NCBI GenBank assembly: GCA_031315865.1
Contig: JALDRJ010000002.1
Span: forward strand, 248,001 to 312,000
Source: Nitrospirales bacterium
Lineage (GTDB): Bacteria > Nitrospirota > Nitrospiria > Nitrospirales > UBA8639
Direction: 5' to 3'
Length of the DNA: 64,000 nucleotides
Shown here: positions 1 to 9,300 of the stretch, in pieces
Numbering within the stretch: position 1 is the stretch's first letter
Layout of the letters: each line of letters starts with the position of its first letter
Made by a program: the position numbers and the translations under genes
The notes under the pieces: generated by a model
Databases searched by the model: none
Seen by the model: the letters and a program-made list of their open reading frames with translations, nothing else
What the model was told of the DNA's origin: nothing

Positions 1-894
1 CCGCCCGAAGTCATCGATCAGAAAGACTCCCCCGTTGGCTTTAATATGTGGCGGGGCTTTGTAATACTTCGCGATGGGATTGAACGATAAATCCAACATT
101 CCCATCGTCAATTCTCCTCCCGCAAACTCGACGGGTCGACGACATAATTCCCAACGTGGGTCGCATTCGATCTTGGTTTCAATGAACGAATTCGATACCT
201 CAACCGGTGCCCCTGAGGATTGATGCGAGATTGGGTCAAACACTTGAATGATTTGCCCGTCGACTTCCACCGCATACGGGATATAAATTTCTCCTCCCCC
301 GACCATTTTCAGCATTTGCCCGATGGCTTCAGCGATGACCGTCTTTCCATTGCCTGGCGGGCCATACAGGAAGATAGGCCAACCAGAATTAATCGCCTCT
401 CCGATTTGCTCCACCGTTTTTTCAGGAAGGATCAGGTGCGCCGTCGCCTGTTCGACGATCGCCCGATTAATCTTCAATCGACTAATCGGTTGACGATTGA
501 TCATCTCGGCATACTGCGCGAGCGGAACGGGAGCCGGCCCCACGTACCGACTAATCTCAAAATAGGCTTGTGCACGATTACGGCCTTCATCCGTGAGTGT
601 ATACCGATACAGAACCCCCAAGGGTTCACCATGCCCCCGTACGGCACAGAGCTTGTCTCGCTGAAGAATCGTAAACAGTTCTTTCATCACGCTATAAGGA
701 AGCTTCAGATGTGCTCCACCACTCGCTTCTGTCAGCTCACCAGTCGACACGAGCGTTTTGACGAGTAACTGGATGAGCAATTCTTCGGACAGCCCCGTGT
801 CCTTGAGTGACGTAGGCGCTTGTGGGCCCTTCACCGAGCGAGTAGATTCGACTTCGACCACTGGTTTCGTAAGAATTCCTGAGGCAGCACTCAT
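1..894 (-). CDS. AAA+ ATPase (partial, C-terminus beyond left edge)
   Basis: The reading frame is open from an ATG at 894 down to base 1 (298 codons), so the C-terminus lies outside the window. The first ~150 residues have no recognised motif and resemble a small winged-helix or adaptor domain. A Walker A motif (GPPGNGKT) follows near residue 185, and a Walker B-like segment (GGVFLIDDFGR) sits at the very edge, so this is a P-loop AAA+ ATPase of the MoxR/predicted-ATPase kind. The start is supported by a GGAG-type ribosome site a few bases upstream. The substrate is unknown. It diverges from the ABC-transporter genes that begin at 1041. The AAA+ assignment is firm from the motifs; the subfamily is uncertain. 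Confidence 0.85.
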   Translation of the reverse strand, partial: MSAASGILTKPVVEVESTRSVKGPQAPTSLKDTGLSEELLIQLLVKTLVSTGELTEASGGAHLKLPYSVMKELFTILQRDKLCAVRGHGEPLGVLYRYTLTDEGRNRAQAYFEISRYVGPAPVPLAQYAEMINRQPISRLKINRAIVEQATAHLILPEKTVEQIGEAINSGWPIFLYGPPGNGKTVIAEAIGQMLKMVGGGEIYIPYAVEVDGQIIQVFDPISHQSSGAPVEVSNSFIETKIECDPRWELCRRPVEFAGGELTMGMLDLSFNPIAKYYKAPPHIKANGGVFLIDDFGR

Positions 895-1040
895 ACAAAC
901 ACTCCATCGATTCGTGTGAAAGATGATGCGGTTTCTAGCTAAGGCTCAACGAAGAGATCATCCTGCCGACGGTAAGCTCTTCTTCGCAAAGTATTGGAGT
1001 TGGAGAAAACGCTTCCATGCGGTATCCTTAAAGAATACCC

Positions 1041-2603
1041 ATGGTCGGCATACAGCCTTTTCATTCTCAGTCCATCACCCTTTTTCTGGGCTTTTGGCTT
1101 CGTATCGCGATCGCAGGACTCTGCCTGGGTTGCGCCGAAGATCCTTCCACACCGGCCCTCAGTTTTGGGCTGGCCAGCGGGCCAGCGAATTTTGATCCCC
1201 GCTTCGCCACAGACGCCACATCAGCCAGGTTAAATCGACTGCTCTATGCGCGACTCGTGGATTTTGATGACGCAACGCGACCGATTCCATCACTGGCCGA
1301 GTGGCAACAATTATCGCCCACCCACTACCGGTTTCACTTACGGCCACAACGTTCGGCATTCCATCATGGTCCTCGCCTCACCGCTTATGATGTGAAAGCC
1401 ACGTATGAATTCGTCGTCAACCCGAAACATCACTCTCCCCACCGAAGTTCGCTCTCGCTCATTTCCAAGATTGACGCGCTCTCAGAAGACATCGTGGACT
1501 TCCATCTGAAAACGCCAGACCGGCTCTTTACGAGCTATCTTGTTATCGGCATTCTTCCGTCGAAACTTATTCAACAGCAACATCCTTTTCATAGCCATCC
1601 TATCGGCAGCGGACCCTTCGCCTTCGTCGAGCGACCAGATGACGCTCGTTGGCGCTTGATTCGCCGAGTCGATGGTCAAATGTTTGAGTTTTTACGTATT
1701 CCTGACCCGACCGTGCGGGCGATAAAGCTGTTGGCCGGCGAAATAAGCATGACGCAGAACGATCTCCCGTATGAAGTGATCGCGTTTCTTGAAGCCCAGA
1801 ATCAGATTCGGGTCCAACGACAAAAAGGCGCGAACTTTACGTATCTTGGCTTTAACCTACAAGACCCCATCGTCGGTCAACGCAGCGTTCGGGAGGCCAT
1901 GGCCCACGCCATCGACCGCGAGAAAATTATTCAGTATCTCTTTCAAGGTTCCGCCCAACCAGCCAATGCCCTGTTTCCTCCCGAACATTGGGTTGGCTCC
2001 CCTCATTTATCGGGATATGCGTACGATCCGGTCCGTGCCCGACAGCTGTTACAGGATGCCGGCTTCGACCGCAAACATCCGCCCCGTATTACGTACAAGA
2101 CCACGACTGATCCGTTTCGACTTCGATTGGCGGCCATTCTTCAAGCGCAACTGACCGAGGTGGGGTTCCATGTTTCTATCCAAAGTCACGATTGGGGAAC
2201 CTTTTACGGCGACATCAAAGCCGGTCGATTTCAGATGTATAGTTTGTCCTGGGTTGGGTTAAAGACTCCGGATATCTTTCATTACGCATTCCATAGCCAG
2301 TCCCTCCCTCCTAGCGGAGCCAACCGGGGACACTTTCTCGACGAACAGACAGACAGGCTCATCGACCAGGCACAGAGCGCCCAAGACGCCGACCAGCAAC
2401 AAGCCATCTATCGCCGTCTGCAGAGTCATTTGCTCCAGGCTTTGCCTTACGTCCCATTGTGGTTCGCAGAACATGTGTTCATCGCGAAACAGGACATTCA
2501 GGGATACCGGCTTTCATCTGACGGCAACTTCGACGGTCTCCTAGAAGTCAACCCGTCACGACCGTTGATAACAGCGACGCCATCCCGTCAAGGACGGACA
2601 TGA
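1041..2603 (+). CDS. ABC transporter substrate-binding protein, peptide family (SBP_bac_5)
   Basis: This 520-residue extracytoplasmic binding protein matches the DppA/OppA family in length and layout. The N-terminal hydrophobic segment ends in a lipobox-like L-G-C near residue 31, so it is probably a lipoprotein. Family hallmarks include an early pseudo-signature (SGPANFDPRFATDA), a YDVKATYEF segment, and a central block where R-x-A-x-x-x-A-I-D-R is readable (REAMAHAIDRE). The C-terminus (YVPLWFAEHVF) is also typical. The stop overlaps the start of the permease at 2600, so all four genes to 4574 are probably one transcript. The ligand is probably an oligopeptide or nickel-like chelate; the sequence does not settle which. 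Confidence 0.9.
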   Translation: MVGIQPFHSQSITLFLGFWLRIAIAGLCLGCAEDPSTPALSFGLASGPANFDPRFATDATSARLNRLLYARLVDFDDATRPIPSLAEWQQLSPTHYRFHLRPQRSAFHHGPRLTAYDVKATYEFVVNPKHHSPHRSSLSLISKIDALSEDIVDFHLKTPDRLFTSYLVIGILPSKLIQQQHPFHSHPIGSGPFAFVERPDDARWRLIRRVDGQMFEFLRIPDPTVRAIKLLAGEISMTQNDLPYEVIAFLEAQNQIRVQRQKGANFTYLGFNLQDPIVGQRSVREAMAHAIDREKIIQYLFQGSAQPANALFPPEHWVGSPHLSGYAYDPVRARQLLQDAGFDRKHPPRITYKTTTDPFRLRLAAILQAQLTEVGFHVSIQSHDWGTFYGDIKAGRFQMYSLSWVGLKTPDIFHYAFHSQSLPPSGANRGHFLDEQTDRLIDQAQSAQDADQQQAIYRRLQSHLLQALPYVPLWFAEHVFIAKQDIQGYRLSSDGNFDGLLEVNPSRPLITATPSRQGRT

Positions 2604-3529
2604 CAAGATTTCTTCTGACAAGGTGTTCGAGCGCCTTGTTCGTTATCCTGGGCGTCTGTTGCCTGGTTTTCATCCTCATTCATCTGATTCCAGGAGATCC
2701 CATTGATGTCATGTTGGGAGAAAATGCACACCCCACGGACAAAGAGGCCCTGAGAAAAGCCATGGGATTCCATCTTCCAGTCCATGTGCAACTGCGCGAT
2801 TATCTTCTTCGGCTGTTGCAGTTAGATCTGGGGCATTCGATTCATTCAGGTCGAGCCATCACCGAAATCCTTCAAGAACGGTTACCCGCCACGATAGAGC
2901 TCGGCCTGGCAGCGTTCCTGGTCTCGATCCTCTTGGCCTTTCCCCTGGGAATCGCAGCGGCCATGCGTCAGAATACCGTGACGGATGTCGCAGCCATGAC
3001 ATTCGCGCTTGGCGGAGTCTCAATTCCGAATTTTTGGATGGGGCCGATGCTCATACTCGTCGGAGCATTATGGCTAGGCTGGTTTCCGGTCAGTGGCCGA
3101 GAAGGCTTTCTCTCGCTCGTTCTTCCGGCGCTGACACTCGGAACAGCCATGGCGGCGATCTTATCGCGCATGATACGAAGCGCGCTGCTGGAAGTGATTC
3201 ATGAAGACTACATCCGAACAGCCCACGCCAAGGGTCTCTCGAGCGTCCGTACCACGTTTCATCATGCGTTGCGTAATGCGATGCTTCCCGTCCTGACCCT
3301 TCTGGGTCTGCAATTAGGCGCATTACTCAGCGGAGCGGTCATTACCGAAACCATTTTTTCCTGGCCAGGCCTGGGGTCATTGATGATCGAAGCCATTCAA
3401 CAACGAGATTACCCCATTGTGCAGGCCGCAATTCTGTGCATCAGCGGCCTATATATCGGAGTGAACCTCTTGACTGACGTGCTTTACGCGTGGATTGATC
3501 CTCGAATCCGTATTCAAGAGACCTCATGA
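2600..3529 (+). CDS. ABC transporter permease, DppB/OppB type
   Basis: This 309-residue inner-membrane permease has about six transmembrane helices. The first is at the extreme N-terminus (FVILGVCCLVFILIHLIPGDP), where the HLIPGDP motif is diagnostic for DppB/OppB proteins. The EAA loop that contacts the ATPase is near residues 205-225 (DYIRTAHAKGL). The start ATG overlaps the upstream stop (ATGA), and the end overlaps the next permease in the same way, indicating translational coupling. It pairs with the DppC-type gene at 3526. No cognate DppD/DppF ATPase is present in the window, so an ATPase encoded elsewhere must be shared. Confidence 0.93.
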   Translation: MTRFLLTRCSSALFVILGVCCLVFILIHLIPGDPIDVMLGENAHPTDKEALRKAMGFHLPVHVQLRDYLLRLLQLDLGHSIHSGRAITEILQERLPATIELGLAAFLVSILLAFPLGIAAAMRQNTVTDVAAMTFALGGVSIPNFWMGPMLILVGALWLGWFPVSGREGFLSLVLPALTLGTAMAAILSRMIRSALLEVIHEDYIRTAHAKGLSSVRTTFHHALRNAMLPVLTLLGLQLGALLSGAVITETIFSWPGLGSLMIEAIQQRDYPIVQAAILCISGLYIGVNLLTDVLYAWIDPRIRIQETS

Positions 3530-4344
3530 ATCGACTCGTGTTTCCGCTATCGCTCATCACGATTTGGGGTCTGGTCGCCATACTCGGGCCGGCGTTGCCG
3601 ATCGTGCCCAATCAGATCGACCTCACAAAAATTTTGAGCCCGCCCACCTCGCTCGAATGGTTCGGGCATGATGACCTCGGACGACCGATTGCCGACCGAT
3701 TGATCGTCGGAGCCCGAACCTCCTTCTTCGTTTCAATCTTCGTGGTGATGTTGGCCTCGACAGTCGGCAGCTGTGTCGGCATGCTCGCCGCTTACTATGG
3801 CGGATGGGCCGACCATGTGTTAAGCAGAGTCATCGACATTTTTCTGGCATTTCCAGGGATTCTTCTGGCTATCGCTCTGGCCGGGGTCATGGGACCAGGC
3901 ATCCACAATGTCGTGCTGGCGCTGGCCTGTGTTGGGTGGGTGGGCTATGCCCGCCTGGCTCGCGGACAAGTGTTGAGTCTCAAGGAATCCGACCAAATCA
4001 CTGCCGCCCGGGCACTGGGCGCCACCTCATTTCGGATCATGTTCCGTTATTTGCTCCCCGCACTCAGCGCGCCACTCCTTATTGAACTGAGTTTTGGCAT
4101 TGCCAGCATTGTCATCGCGGAGGCCGGTCTTTCGTTCCTCGGACTGGGCGTACAGCCACCTGAAGCATCTTGGGGGAACATGATACGTGATGGGACCCGC
4201 TATATGCTCATGGCGCCCCATGTCGTCATTCTCCCAGGATTGGCGTTAATGTTGGTGGTCTTAGCGGTCAATCTCCTTGGAGACTGGATGCGGGACTATT
4301 TAGATGTCAAGGCAAACGTGGGCAGAAGGAACCAAGCAACATGA
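3526..4344 (+). CDS. ABC transporter permease, DppC/OppC type
   Basis: This 272-residue second permease subunit partners the DppB-type protein. An N-terminal helix is followed by the family signature FGHDDLGRPIADRLIVGART (residues ~45-65), then five hydrophobic helices. The EAA motif reads QITAARALGA near residue 160, and the conserved AEAGLSFLGLGVQPPEASWG segment is near 195. The start overlaps the preceding stop by ATGA coupling, and the last codons overlap the DUF3565 gene. The family calls for the binding protein and both permeases agree, so a peptide-type importer is secure even though the ATPase is not linked. Confidence 0.93.
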   Translation: MNRLVFPLSLITIWGLVAILGPALPIVPNQIDLTKILSPPTSLEWFGHDDLGRPIADRLIVGARTSFFVSIFVVMLASTVGSCVGMLAAYYGGWADHVLSRVIDIFLAFPGILLAIALAGVMGPGIHNVVLALACVGWVGYARLARGQVLSLKESDQITAARALGATSFRIMFRYLLPALSAPLLIELSFGIASIVIAEAGLSFLGLGVQPPEASWGNMIRDGTRYMLMAPHVVILPGLALMLVVLAVNLLGDWMRDYLDVKANVGRRNQAT

Positions 4345-4574
4345 ATCAACCCATTATCGGATATCATCTGGACGAGGAAGGCGATTGGGTGGCGGATCTG
4401 GCCTGTGGGCACGGACAGCATGTTCGACACAATCCCCCCTGGAGCGTCAGAACCTGGGTTCTCTCGGAGGAAGGTCGTAAGGAAAAACTGGGAGAACAAC
4501 TGAACTGTAAACGTTGTGAAGAGCCTATGGAAGAGCCCATTGAAGACAGCAAGGACAAACCGGAGAACTTTTGA
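4341..4574 (+). CDS. DUF3565 family small protein
   Basis: This 77-residue soluble protein has two cysteine/histidine sites (LACGHGQHVRHNPPW and CKRCEEP). Together with the opening segment IIGYHLDEEGDWVADLACGH, these match the DUF3565 family of short metal-binding-like proteins. The family has no established function; a structural zinc site is an inference from the C/H spacing. The start ATG overlaps the stop of the DppC-type gene, making it the fourth gene of the coupled set. It ends only three bases before the convergent histidine kinase gene. Linkage to an ABC importer is unusual enough to note. Confidence 0.75.
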   Translation: MNQPIIGYHLDEEGDWVADLACGHGQHVRHNPPWSVRTWVLSEEGRKEKLGEQLNCKRCEEPMEEPIEDSKDKPENF

Positions 4575-4577
4575 AGC

Positions 4578-6947
4578 CTACGAACGAAACGAATCCATGA
4601 CAAGACGGTACATGACGTCACTGAGTTCGAGGAGAGAATAGGGCTTGGTCATCACGGCCTGAAATCCAAAGGCTTGATACTGTGCCATGATCGGATCATT
4701 GGAATAGCCACTCGACACGACGGCTTTGACTTCGGGGTCGATCTGGAGAAGTCGTTGCATCGTTTCCTTCCCCCCCAACCCGCCCGGCACAGTCAAATCA
4801 AGGATCACGGCGGAAAACGGATCATTGGCTTTCTGCGCATCCTGGTACAGACTGAGCGCTTCTTCCCCGTTTTTGGCCATGGCAAAGTGATACCCGCAGG
4901 AACGAAGCATCTCGCTCGCCAGGACACGAATCGACTCTTCATCATCCATCACAAGAACTTTACCCGTTCCATGTTTTTTCGTGTGCGGCAGAAGAGGCCG
5001 ACGCATCGTGCCTTTCGGACAAGCCGGCAGGTACAACGAAATACACGTCCCACGCCCCGGCGTGGACTCCGCCGTCAGATGTCCGTGATGCTTTTTCATG
5101 ATCGTGTACGCAGAGGTTAGCCCTAGGCCATGACCATCGGATTTGGTCGTAAAATACGGGTCGAATATTTTGGGCAAGTCTTCAGAAGCAATGCCAGACC
5201 CAACATCGGTAAATGAAACTTTCACGTAGCCTTCGCCAATCGTGGAACCCCCGAGTTCCGCAGAAGGCTCATTCATCGCATGATTCTCCCAACGGATCGT
5301 CAATAACCCCTTCGAGGTCATCGATTCAACGGCATTGGTCACGATACTCTGTATAGCTTGACTGATTTGGCCGGCATCAACTTCGACGAGCCACAGGGGC
5401 TCTTCATACTCGTACTTTCGCGCGATCGGAGAACCGGAAAGAACAAACTCCACGGTGTTCTTCACCAAAACATCCAACGACGTCACCCGCTTAATGGGAT
5501 CTCCACCTTTCGCGAACGTTAACAATTGCTGGGTGAGATCCTTCGCCCGATTTCCTTCATGTTCTGCGACATGCAAATACTGAGCACCAGGACTTCCCTC
5601 TGTAAAGAATCCCTTGGCGAGTGAGATATTCCCAAGAACGCCGGTCAACAGATTATTAAAATCGTGCGCGATCCCACCGGCTAAGGTCCCGATCGCCTCC
5701 ATTTTCTGGGACCGCAAGAGCTGCACATCGAGTCGACGTCTCGTTGTTTCAACACGCTTGCGTTCTGTCACATCACGGGTCACACCCACAATTCCAATCG
5801 TTCCCCCTTGTTCATCCCGGTAAAACCGGGCTTGAATCTCGGCCCAAAACACTGACCCGTCTTTCCGACGATGCTCAAGCTCCAATGTCCGAGACCGGGA
5901 CAAATTGACTAAAGGGTCTTGCTCAGCCGCCAGTTCTTCTTTCATCACTGACCGCGCTCTATCGAGAGACCCTTCGGTTAACACATCTTCCAATGAAATC
6001 GTTGGGACTTCTTCGAGGGAATATCCCAACATCTGCTCGACCGAGGGACTCATGTAACGAAAATGACGGCCGTCAAGATCCATCATCCAAAGAAGATCGG
6101 TAATGTTCTCCGCCAAAAACTGGAAACGCGTTTCTGACGTATGCAATTCTTCGGTACGTTCTTTCACGATCTGCTCGAGATCATCTCGATGCCGGATCAA
6201 TTCCTGCTCCATCCGTTGACACATGTTGACTTCTTCGAGTAACGCTTGATTGAGCGATTCGGCCCTATCCCGTTCTTCCGACAGGTGAGCAATCAGGCTA
6301 GAATTTTCCGACTGTAGCCCAATGGCACTGATCAGCACTTTATGATTTCGCAACATCGTCACGATCATCATGATCAGGAAGAAGATGCCCACGGCTCCCA
6401 TCGCAATATGAAAATGGCTTCCTCCAGCAAAAAACCTCACGATCAGGGGCAGCGTGGCAGGCAAACTATAGGCCAGAAACGCTTCGATCGAAGCGGCATG
6501 AGCGGCTGTGGCTCCGGCAACCATGCCTCCGACGATGAGAGCCAGAAAAATCTGGTGGGGGATGGAATCCTGCGGATAGAGAAATACCGGTAACGCTCCC
6601 CAAACCAAACCAACTACGACCATTCGGGTAATAAACCAGGAATCCCAGAAAGTTGGACGGAAAGCTGGACGAGAGGATGTTTTCTTGTGCGTCTGATATT
6701 GATACAGAAGGATGATGCCGAAAATATTCACGAGGAACACGCACACTAACCATATGACGATTGACGTATGCGGAACCACGTTCCATTGCATAAAACCGAG
6801 AACACATGCGTTGACGAATGAGCCAATAATGCCTATGGGGGCATTGGCGTAGAGTTGATCAACTTGCTGAACATACACAGACTGATGATGGACAGGAAAA
6901 ATTGATTTACCGCCAATGGCGGAAGAAGAGAAATCTCGACCCGGCAT
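4578..6947 (-). CDS. Membrane PAS hybrid histidine kinase with C-terminal receiver
   Basis: This 789-residue sensor protein starts with about five transmembrane helices (residues ~30-200) and then a coiled coil (~215-275). A PAS domain with its PAC tail follows (~280-400; LDGRHFRYMSPSVEQMLGY). The HisKA dimerisation helix carries the phospho-acceptor in AGGIAHDFNN. The HATPase_c domain has readable G boxes (DVGSGI, GHGLGLTSAYTI). The C-terminal receiver (~665-785) has MDDEE, a D in ILDLTVPGG, and a conserved K in MTKPYS. The AHDFNN form is typical of NtrB-like hybrid kinases. No dedicated response regulator lies beside it, and the signal is unknown. Confidence 0.92.
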   Translation of the reverse strand: MPGRDFSSSAIGGKSIFPVHHQSVYVQQVDQLYANAPIGIIGSFVNACVLGFMQWNVVPHTSIVIWLVCVFLVNIFGIILLYQYQTHKKTSSRPAFRPTFWDSWFITRMVVVGLVWGALPVFLYPQDSIPHQIFLALIVGGMVAGATAAHAASIEAFLAYSLPATLPLIVRFFAGGSHFHIAMGAVGIFFLIMMIVTMLRNHKVLISAIGLQSENSSLIAHLSEERDRAESLNQALLEEVNMCQRMEQELIRHRDDLEQIVKERTEELHTSETRFQFLAENITDLLWMMDLDGRHFRYMSPSVEQMLGYSLEEVPTISLEDVLTEGSLDRARSVMKEELAAEQDPLVNLSRSRTLELEHRRKDGSVFWAEIQARFYRDEQGGTIGIVGVTRDVTERKRVETTRRRLDVQLLRSQKMEAIGTLAGGIAHDFNNLLTGVLGNISLAKGFFTEGSPGAQYLHVAEHEGNRAKDLTQQLLTFAKGGDPIKRVTSLDVLVKNTVEFVLSGSPIARKYEYEEPLWLVEVDAGQISQAIQSIVTNAVESMTSKGLLTIRWENHAMNEPSAELGGSTIGEGYVKVSFTDVGSGIASEDLPKIFDPYFTTKSDGHGLGLTSAYTIMKKHHGHLTAESTPGRGTCISLYLPACPKGTMRRPLLPHTKKHGTGKVLVMDDEESIRVLASEMLRSCGYHFAMAKNGEEALSLYQDAQKANDPFSAVILDLTVPGGLGGKETMQRLLQIDPEVKAVVSSGYSNDPIMAQYQAFGFQAVMTKPYSLLELSDVMYRLVMDSFRS

Positions 6948-7330
6948 GTAAGGCCTAATTCCTGAGGGGAATGAGATAACCTAGCCGTACTGAAACGTCA
7001 CCCAAGAACGATGAATCATGAACGTACCAATCAACACCCATCTCTGGATGACGTGTGTCAGCGTAATCAATAGGTTGCACTCGTTCCTGGCAAAAGTCAA
7101 GCAAGGTCGTAGTGCGTAGAGGAAATCCCCAGACAAATCATCTTCCCGAAATCTTCAATGCTGTTGAGCCTGCACCTGTCACCCTTACATTTTGACGAAC
7201 ACTGTCGTCGATCCCCAATTTCCCATCAGCCTCTATCGTCGACAGACTGAATTCTGTTAGAAAAGACGAGTGTGACACATCGTTCATGGATAATGTCTAG
7301 ACAATAGAACATTGAACATTCAGGCCGTCA
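6948..7330. other. Intergenic region between divergent genes
   Basis: This 383-base spacer separates the divergent hybrid kinase and LOG-family genes and should hold both promoters. The only structure I can point to is the 10-base palindrome TGTCTAGACA at 7294-7303, about 30 bases before the LOG-family start. I see no convincing promoter pair or RNA gene. Confidence 0.4.
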
Positions 7331-8182
7331 ATGGAGCACGAGAAAGACCATCGCCCTCATCTGTCTCCTCCGAATGAATGGCCGGCCTATCGCAGACCGG
7401 ATCAAGATATCGAATTTCTCACCAGGGATGAATTACGCGCAGTACGACTTCAACTGGATTGGTTAAAGCCGGAGCTCCTTCAGCAGGAAGAACACATCGC
7501 CTCAACCATCGTCGTCTTCGGCAGCGCCCGTCTACCAGAACCTCAAGCCGCTCAAGCTCAACTCACTGCGGCCAAGTCAGCCCATGAAACACAGGCGAAT
7601 GAACACACCAGACGCCGACTCATCATCGCTCAAAATCAAATGCATCTCTCACGGTACTATGATGAAGCCCGAGAGTTTAGCCGCCTGGTCTCATCCACCT
7701 GCCAAATCCAAGGACAATGCGAATATGTCGTCGTCACGGGCGGGGGGCCAGGAATCATGGAAGCGGGAAACCGCGGAGCCTTTGATGTGGGTGCCAAGTC
7801 CGTAGGGTTGAATATCGCGCTTCCACATGAGCAACACCCCAATCCCTATATTACCCCCTCGCTCTGCTTTCAGTTTCACTACTTTGCCATTCGAAAAATG
7901 CATTTTCTGAATCGTGCAAAAGCCCTCGTCGCCTTCCCGGGCGGGTTTGGCACACTGGATGAGCTCTTCGAGACCTTGACCCTGCTTCAGACCAACGTCA
8001 TCTCAGGGGTCAGTATTATTCTCATGGGGCAAGAGTTTTGGGAGAAACTGATCAACTGGCCGATGTTCGTCGACTCCGGGCTCATTAGCCCCCAGGATCT
8101 TGAATTGTTTCATTACGCCGAGTCCGCTCAAGAGGCCTGGGATACGATTCTCCGTGACCACCCTGAAAGGCCCGTGCCGTGA
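7331..8182 (+). CDS. LOG family / TIGR00730 Rossmann-fold nucleotide hydrolase
   Basis: This 283-residue cytosolic protein carries the LOG (lonely guy) signature PGGFGTLDELFE near residue 204. A glycine-rich nucleotide loop (VVTGGGPGIMEAGNRGA) is near residue 139. Characterised relatives cleave the N-glycosidic bond of nucleoside 5'-monophosphates, including cytokinin ribotides. An extra N-terminal stretch and a long helix (residues ~75-110) make it longer than the ~190-residue minimal family and closer to the long bacterial TIGR00730 group. It stands alone, divergent from the hybrid kinase. The physiological substrate cannot be read from the sequence. Confidence 0.88.
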   Translation: MEHEKDHRPHLSPPNEWPAYRRPDQDIEFLTRDELRAVRLQLDWLKPELLQQEEHIASTIVVFGSARLPEPQAAQAQLTAAKSAHETQANEHTRRRLIIAQNQMHLSRYYDEAREFSRLVSSTCQIQGQCEYVVVTGGGPGIMEAGNRGAFDVGAKSVGLNIALPHEQHPNPYITPSLCFQFHYFAIRKMHFLNRAKALVAFPGGFGTLDELFETLTLLQTNVISGVSIILMGQEFWEKLINWPMFVDSGLISPQDLELFHYAESAQEAWDTILRDHPERPVP

Positions 8183-8327
8183 AAATGTCAGTTCTCGGAG
8201 GCGCACGTCATGTATGTAGGAACTTTTTCACTGTAGGAATCTCCCGACGCTTGTCGTATGGTCCGAACGAGTGATAGGCTTTCAGTGAAATGTCACGCAG
8301 GATTGACCTGGCGGCATACCTCCTTGG

Positions 8328-8801
8328 ATGACCCCAACTATGCGACCGAGATCAAAACACCGGTCATTAGCCTACCCACCCCGCTGGCGTATGGGACTTC
8401 TTGTCTTCGCCGCATGCTATGCAGCTCTCTCGACAAATGCGCTCTCCAAGGGATTCCAATCACCAGAGGAATGTCTGGCCTATGACGGCGATGCACACCT
8501 GAACTGTGTGTACGCCTACATCGAAGTTCAACGCGATACGATCATGAAACTCGAATCACAGCTGCACAAAGAACAGCAAACTTCAGGGAAACTCCGGAAT
8601 ACTGTAGATCGTCAACTTTCCATACATGAGAGGCTTGAGCGACAGATCGCCAAACATGAAAGAAACGTGGACACCTATCGTTATCCACCAATCGGCCTGT
8701 ATTCAGGATTTCCTTATGGATTTGGACAATACCCTTATCACCGAAGATTTTTCGGTCCACGATTCGGTTTCCACATTGGGCCGTACAGCCCGATATGGTG
8801 A
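8328..8801 (+). CDS. Hypothetical exported protein with coiled coil
   Basis: I do not recognise this 157-residue protein. It has a positively charged start, a hydrophobic segment (residues ~22-40, MGLLVFAACYAALSTNALS) compatible with a Sec signal peptide, and two cysteines (ECLAYDGDAHLNC) that could form a disulfide in the periplasm. A heptad-like helix spans ~65-100. The tail is rich in Tyr, Phe, Gly, Pro and Arg (FPYGFGQYPYHRRFFGPRFG) and is probably disordered. It precedes a small lipoprotein gene. The first ATG is used; a later start just before the hydrophobic segment (MGLLV) is equally possible. Confidence 0.55.
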   Translation: MTPTMRPRSKHRSLAYPPRWRMGLLVFAACYAALSTNALSKGFQSPEECLAYDGDAHLNCVYAYIEVQRDTIMKLESQLHKEQQTSGKLRNTVDRQLSIHERLERQIAKHERNVDTYRYPPIGLYSGFPYGFGQYPYHRRFFGPRFGFHIGPYSPIW

Positions 8802-8927
8802 CGGAAGCCCGAACGAATCTATGAGACGATCACCTCGTGCCTAAGCAACAGACTGGCCCACACGGTTATCATACACTTACCCCCTCTTTTTCATACATTC
8901 ATCAATTCATATTCAAGGAGGTTGACT

Positions 8928-9170
8928 ATGCGTGAGTTCACATGCTGCTCTGTTGGATTGCTCCTGCTCGCCTTGTCTGGTTGCTCGAGCCCAGGGGGAA
9001 GTGCCGCGTTAGGTGTACTCGGGGGAGCGGCTGTCGGCGCGGGCGGGTATGAGTACAATCTGAAAACCCAAAAAGACCGGATCGACCAAGATCTCAAGGA
9101 TGGCAAAATCGATCAGAAAGAGTACGATATCCGTAAAGACCAGATCGAGAGAGATTCACTCATACAATAA
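8928..9170 (+). CDS. Small lipoprotein with glycine-zipper-like segment
   Basis: This 80-residue exported lipoprotein has the signal VGLLLLALSGC with an LSGC lipobox at cysteine ~19. An alanine/glycine-rich stretch follows (AALGVLGGAAVGAGGYEY), then a charged helix with a repeated lysine/aspartate pattern (KIDQKEYDIRKDQIERD). An exceptionally good ribosome site, AAGGAGG at 8915-8921, lies six bases before the ATG at 8928 and fixes the start over an upstream TTG. The function is unknown; the glycine-zipper plus charged tail resembles small envelope-stress lipoproteins. A strong hairpin follows at 9253. Confidence 0.75.
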   Translation: MREFTCCSVGLLLLALSGCSSPGGSAALGVLGGAAVGAGGYEYNLKTQKDRIDQDLKDGKIDQKEYDIRKDQIERDSLIQ

Positions 9171-9252
9171 CGTTTTCAACACGTACCCTCTCTTGTGTTC
9201 CTCTGAACATTCGTGACGAAATTGACTGGAACACTCAAGTTTCTCCCGGAGG

Positions 9253-9284
9253 CCTGGAGTCCTTCTCTCGAGAAGGACTCCAGG
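9253..9284. terminator. Bidirectional terminator-like hairpin
   Basis: A perfect 14-base-pair stem (CCTGGAGTCCTTCT / AGAAGGACTCCAGG) with a four-base CTCG loop lies between two convergent genes, the lipoprotein ending at 9170 and the hydrolase ending at 9301. It has no long T tract on either side. Position and stability favour a shared transcription stop. Confidence 0.7.
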
Positions 9285-9300
9285 ATCGCTCTTCATCACA

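Noticed and set aside
220-768. 182-codon plus-strand frame near the left edge
   Set aside because: It is the antisense shadow of the AAA+ ATPase gene, which has Walker motifs in the minus-strand frame.
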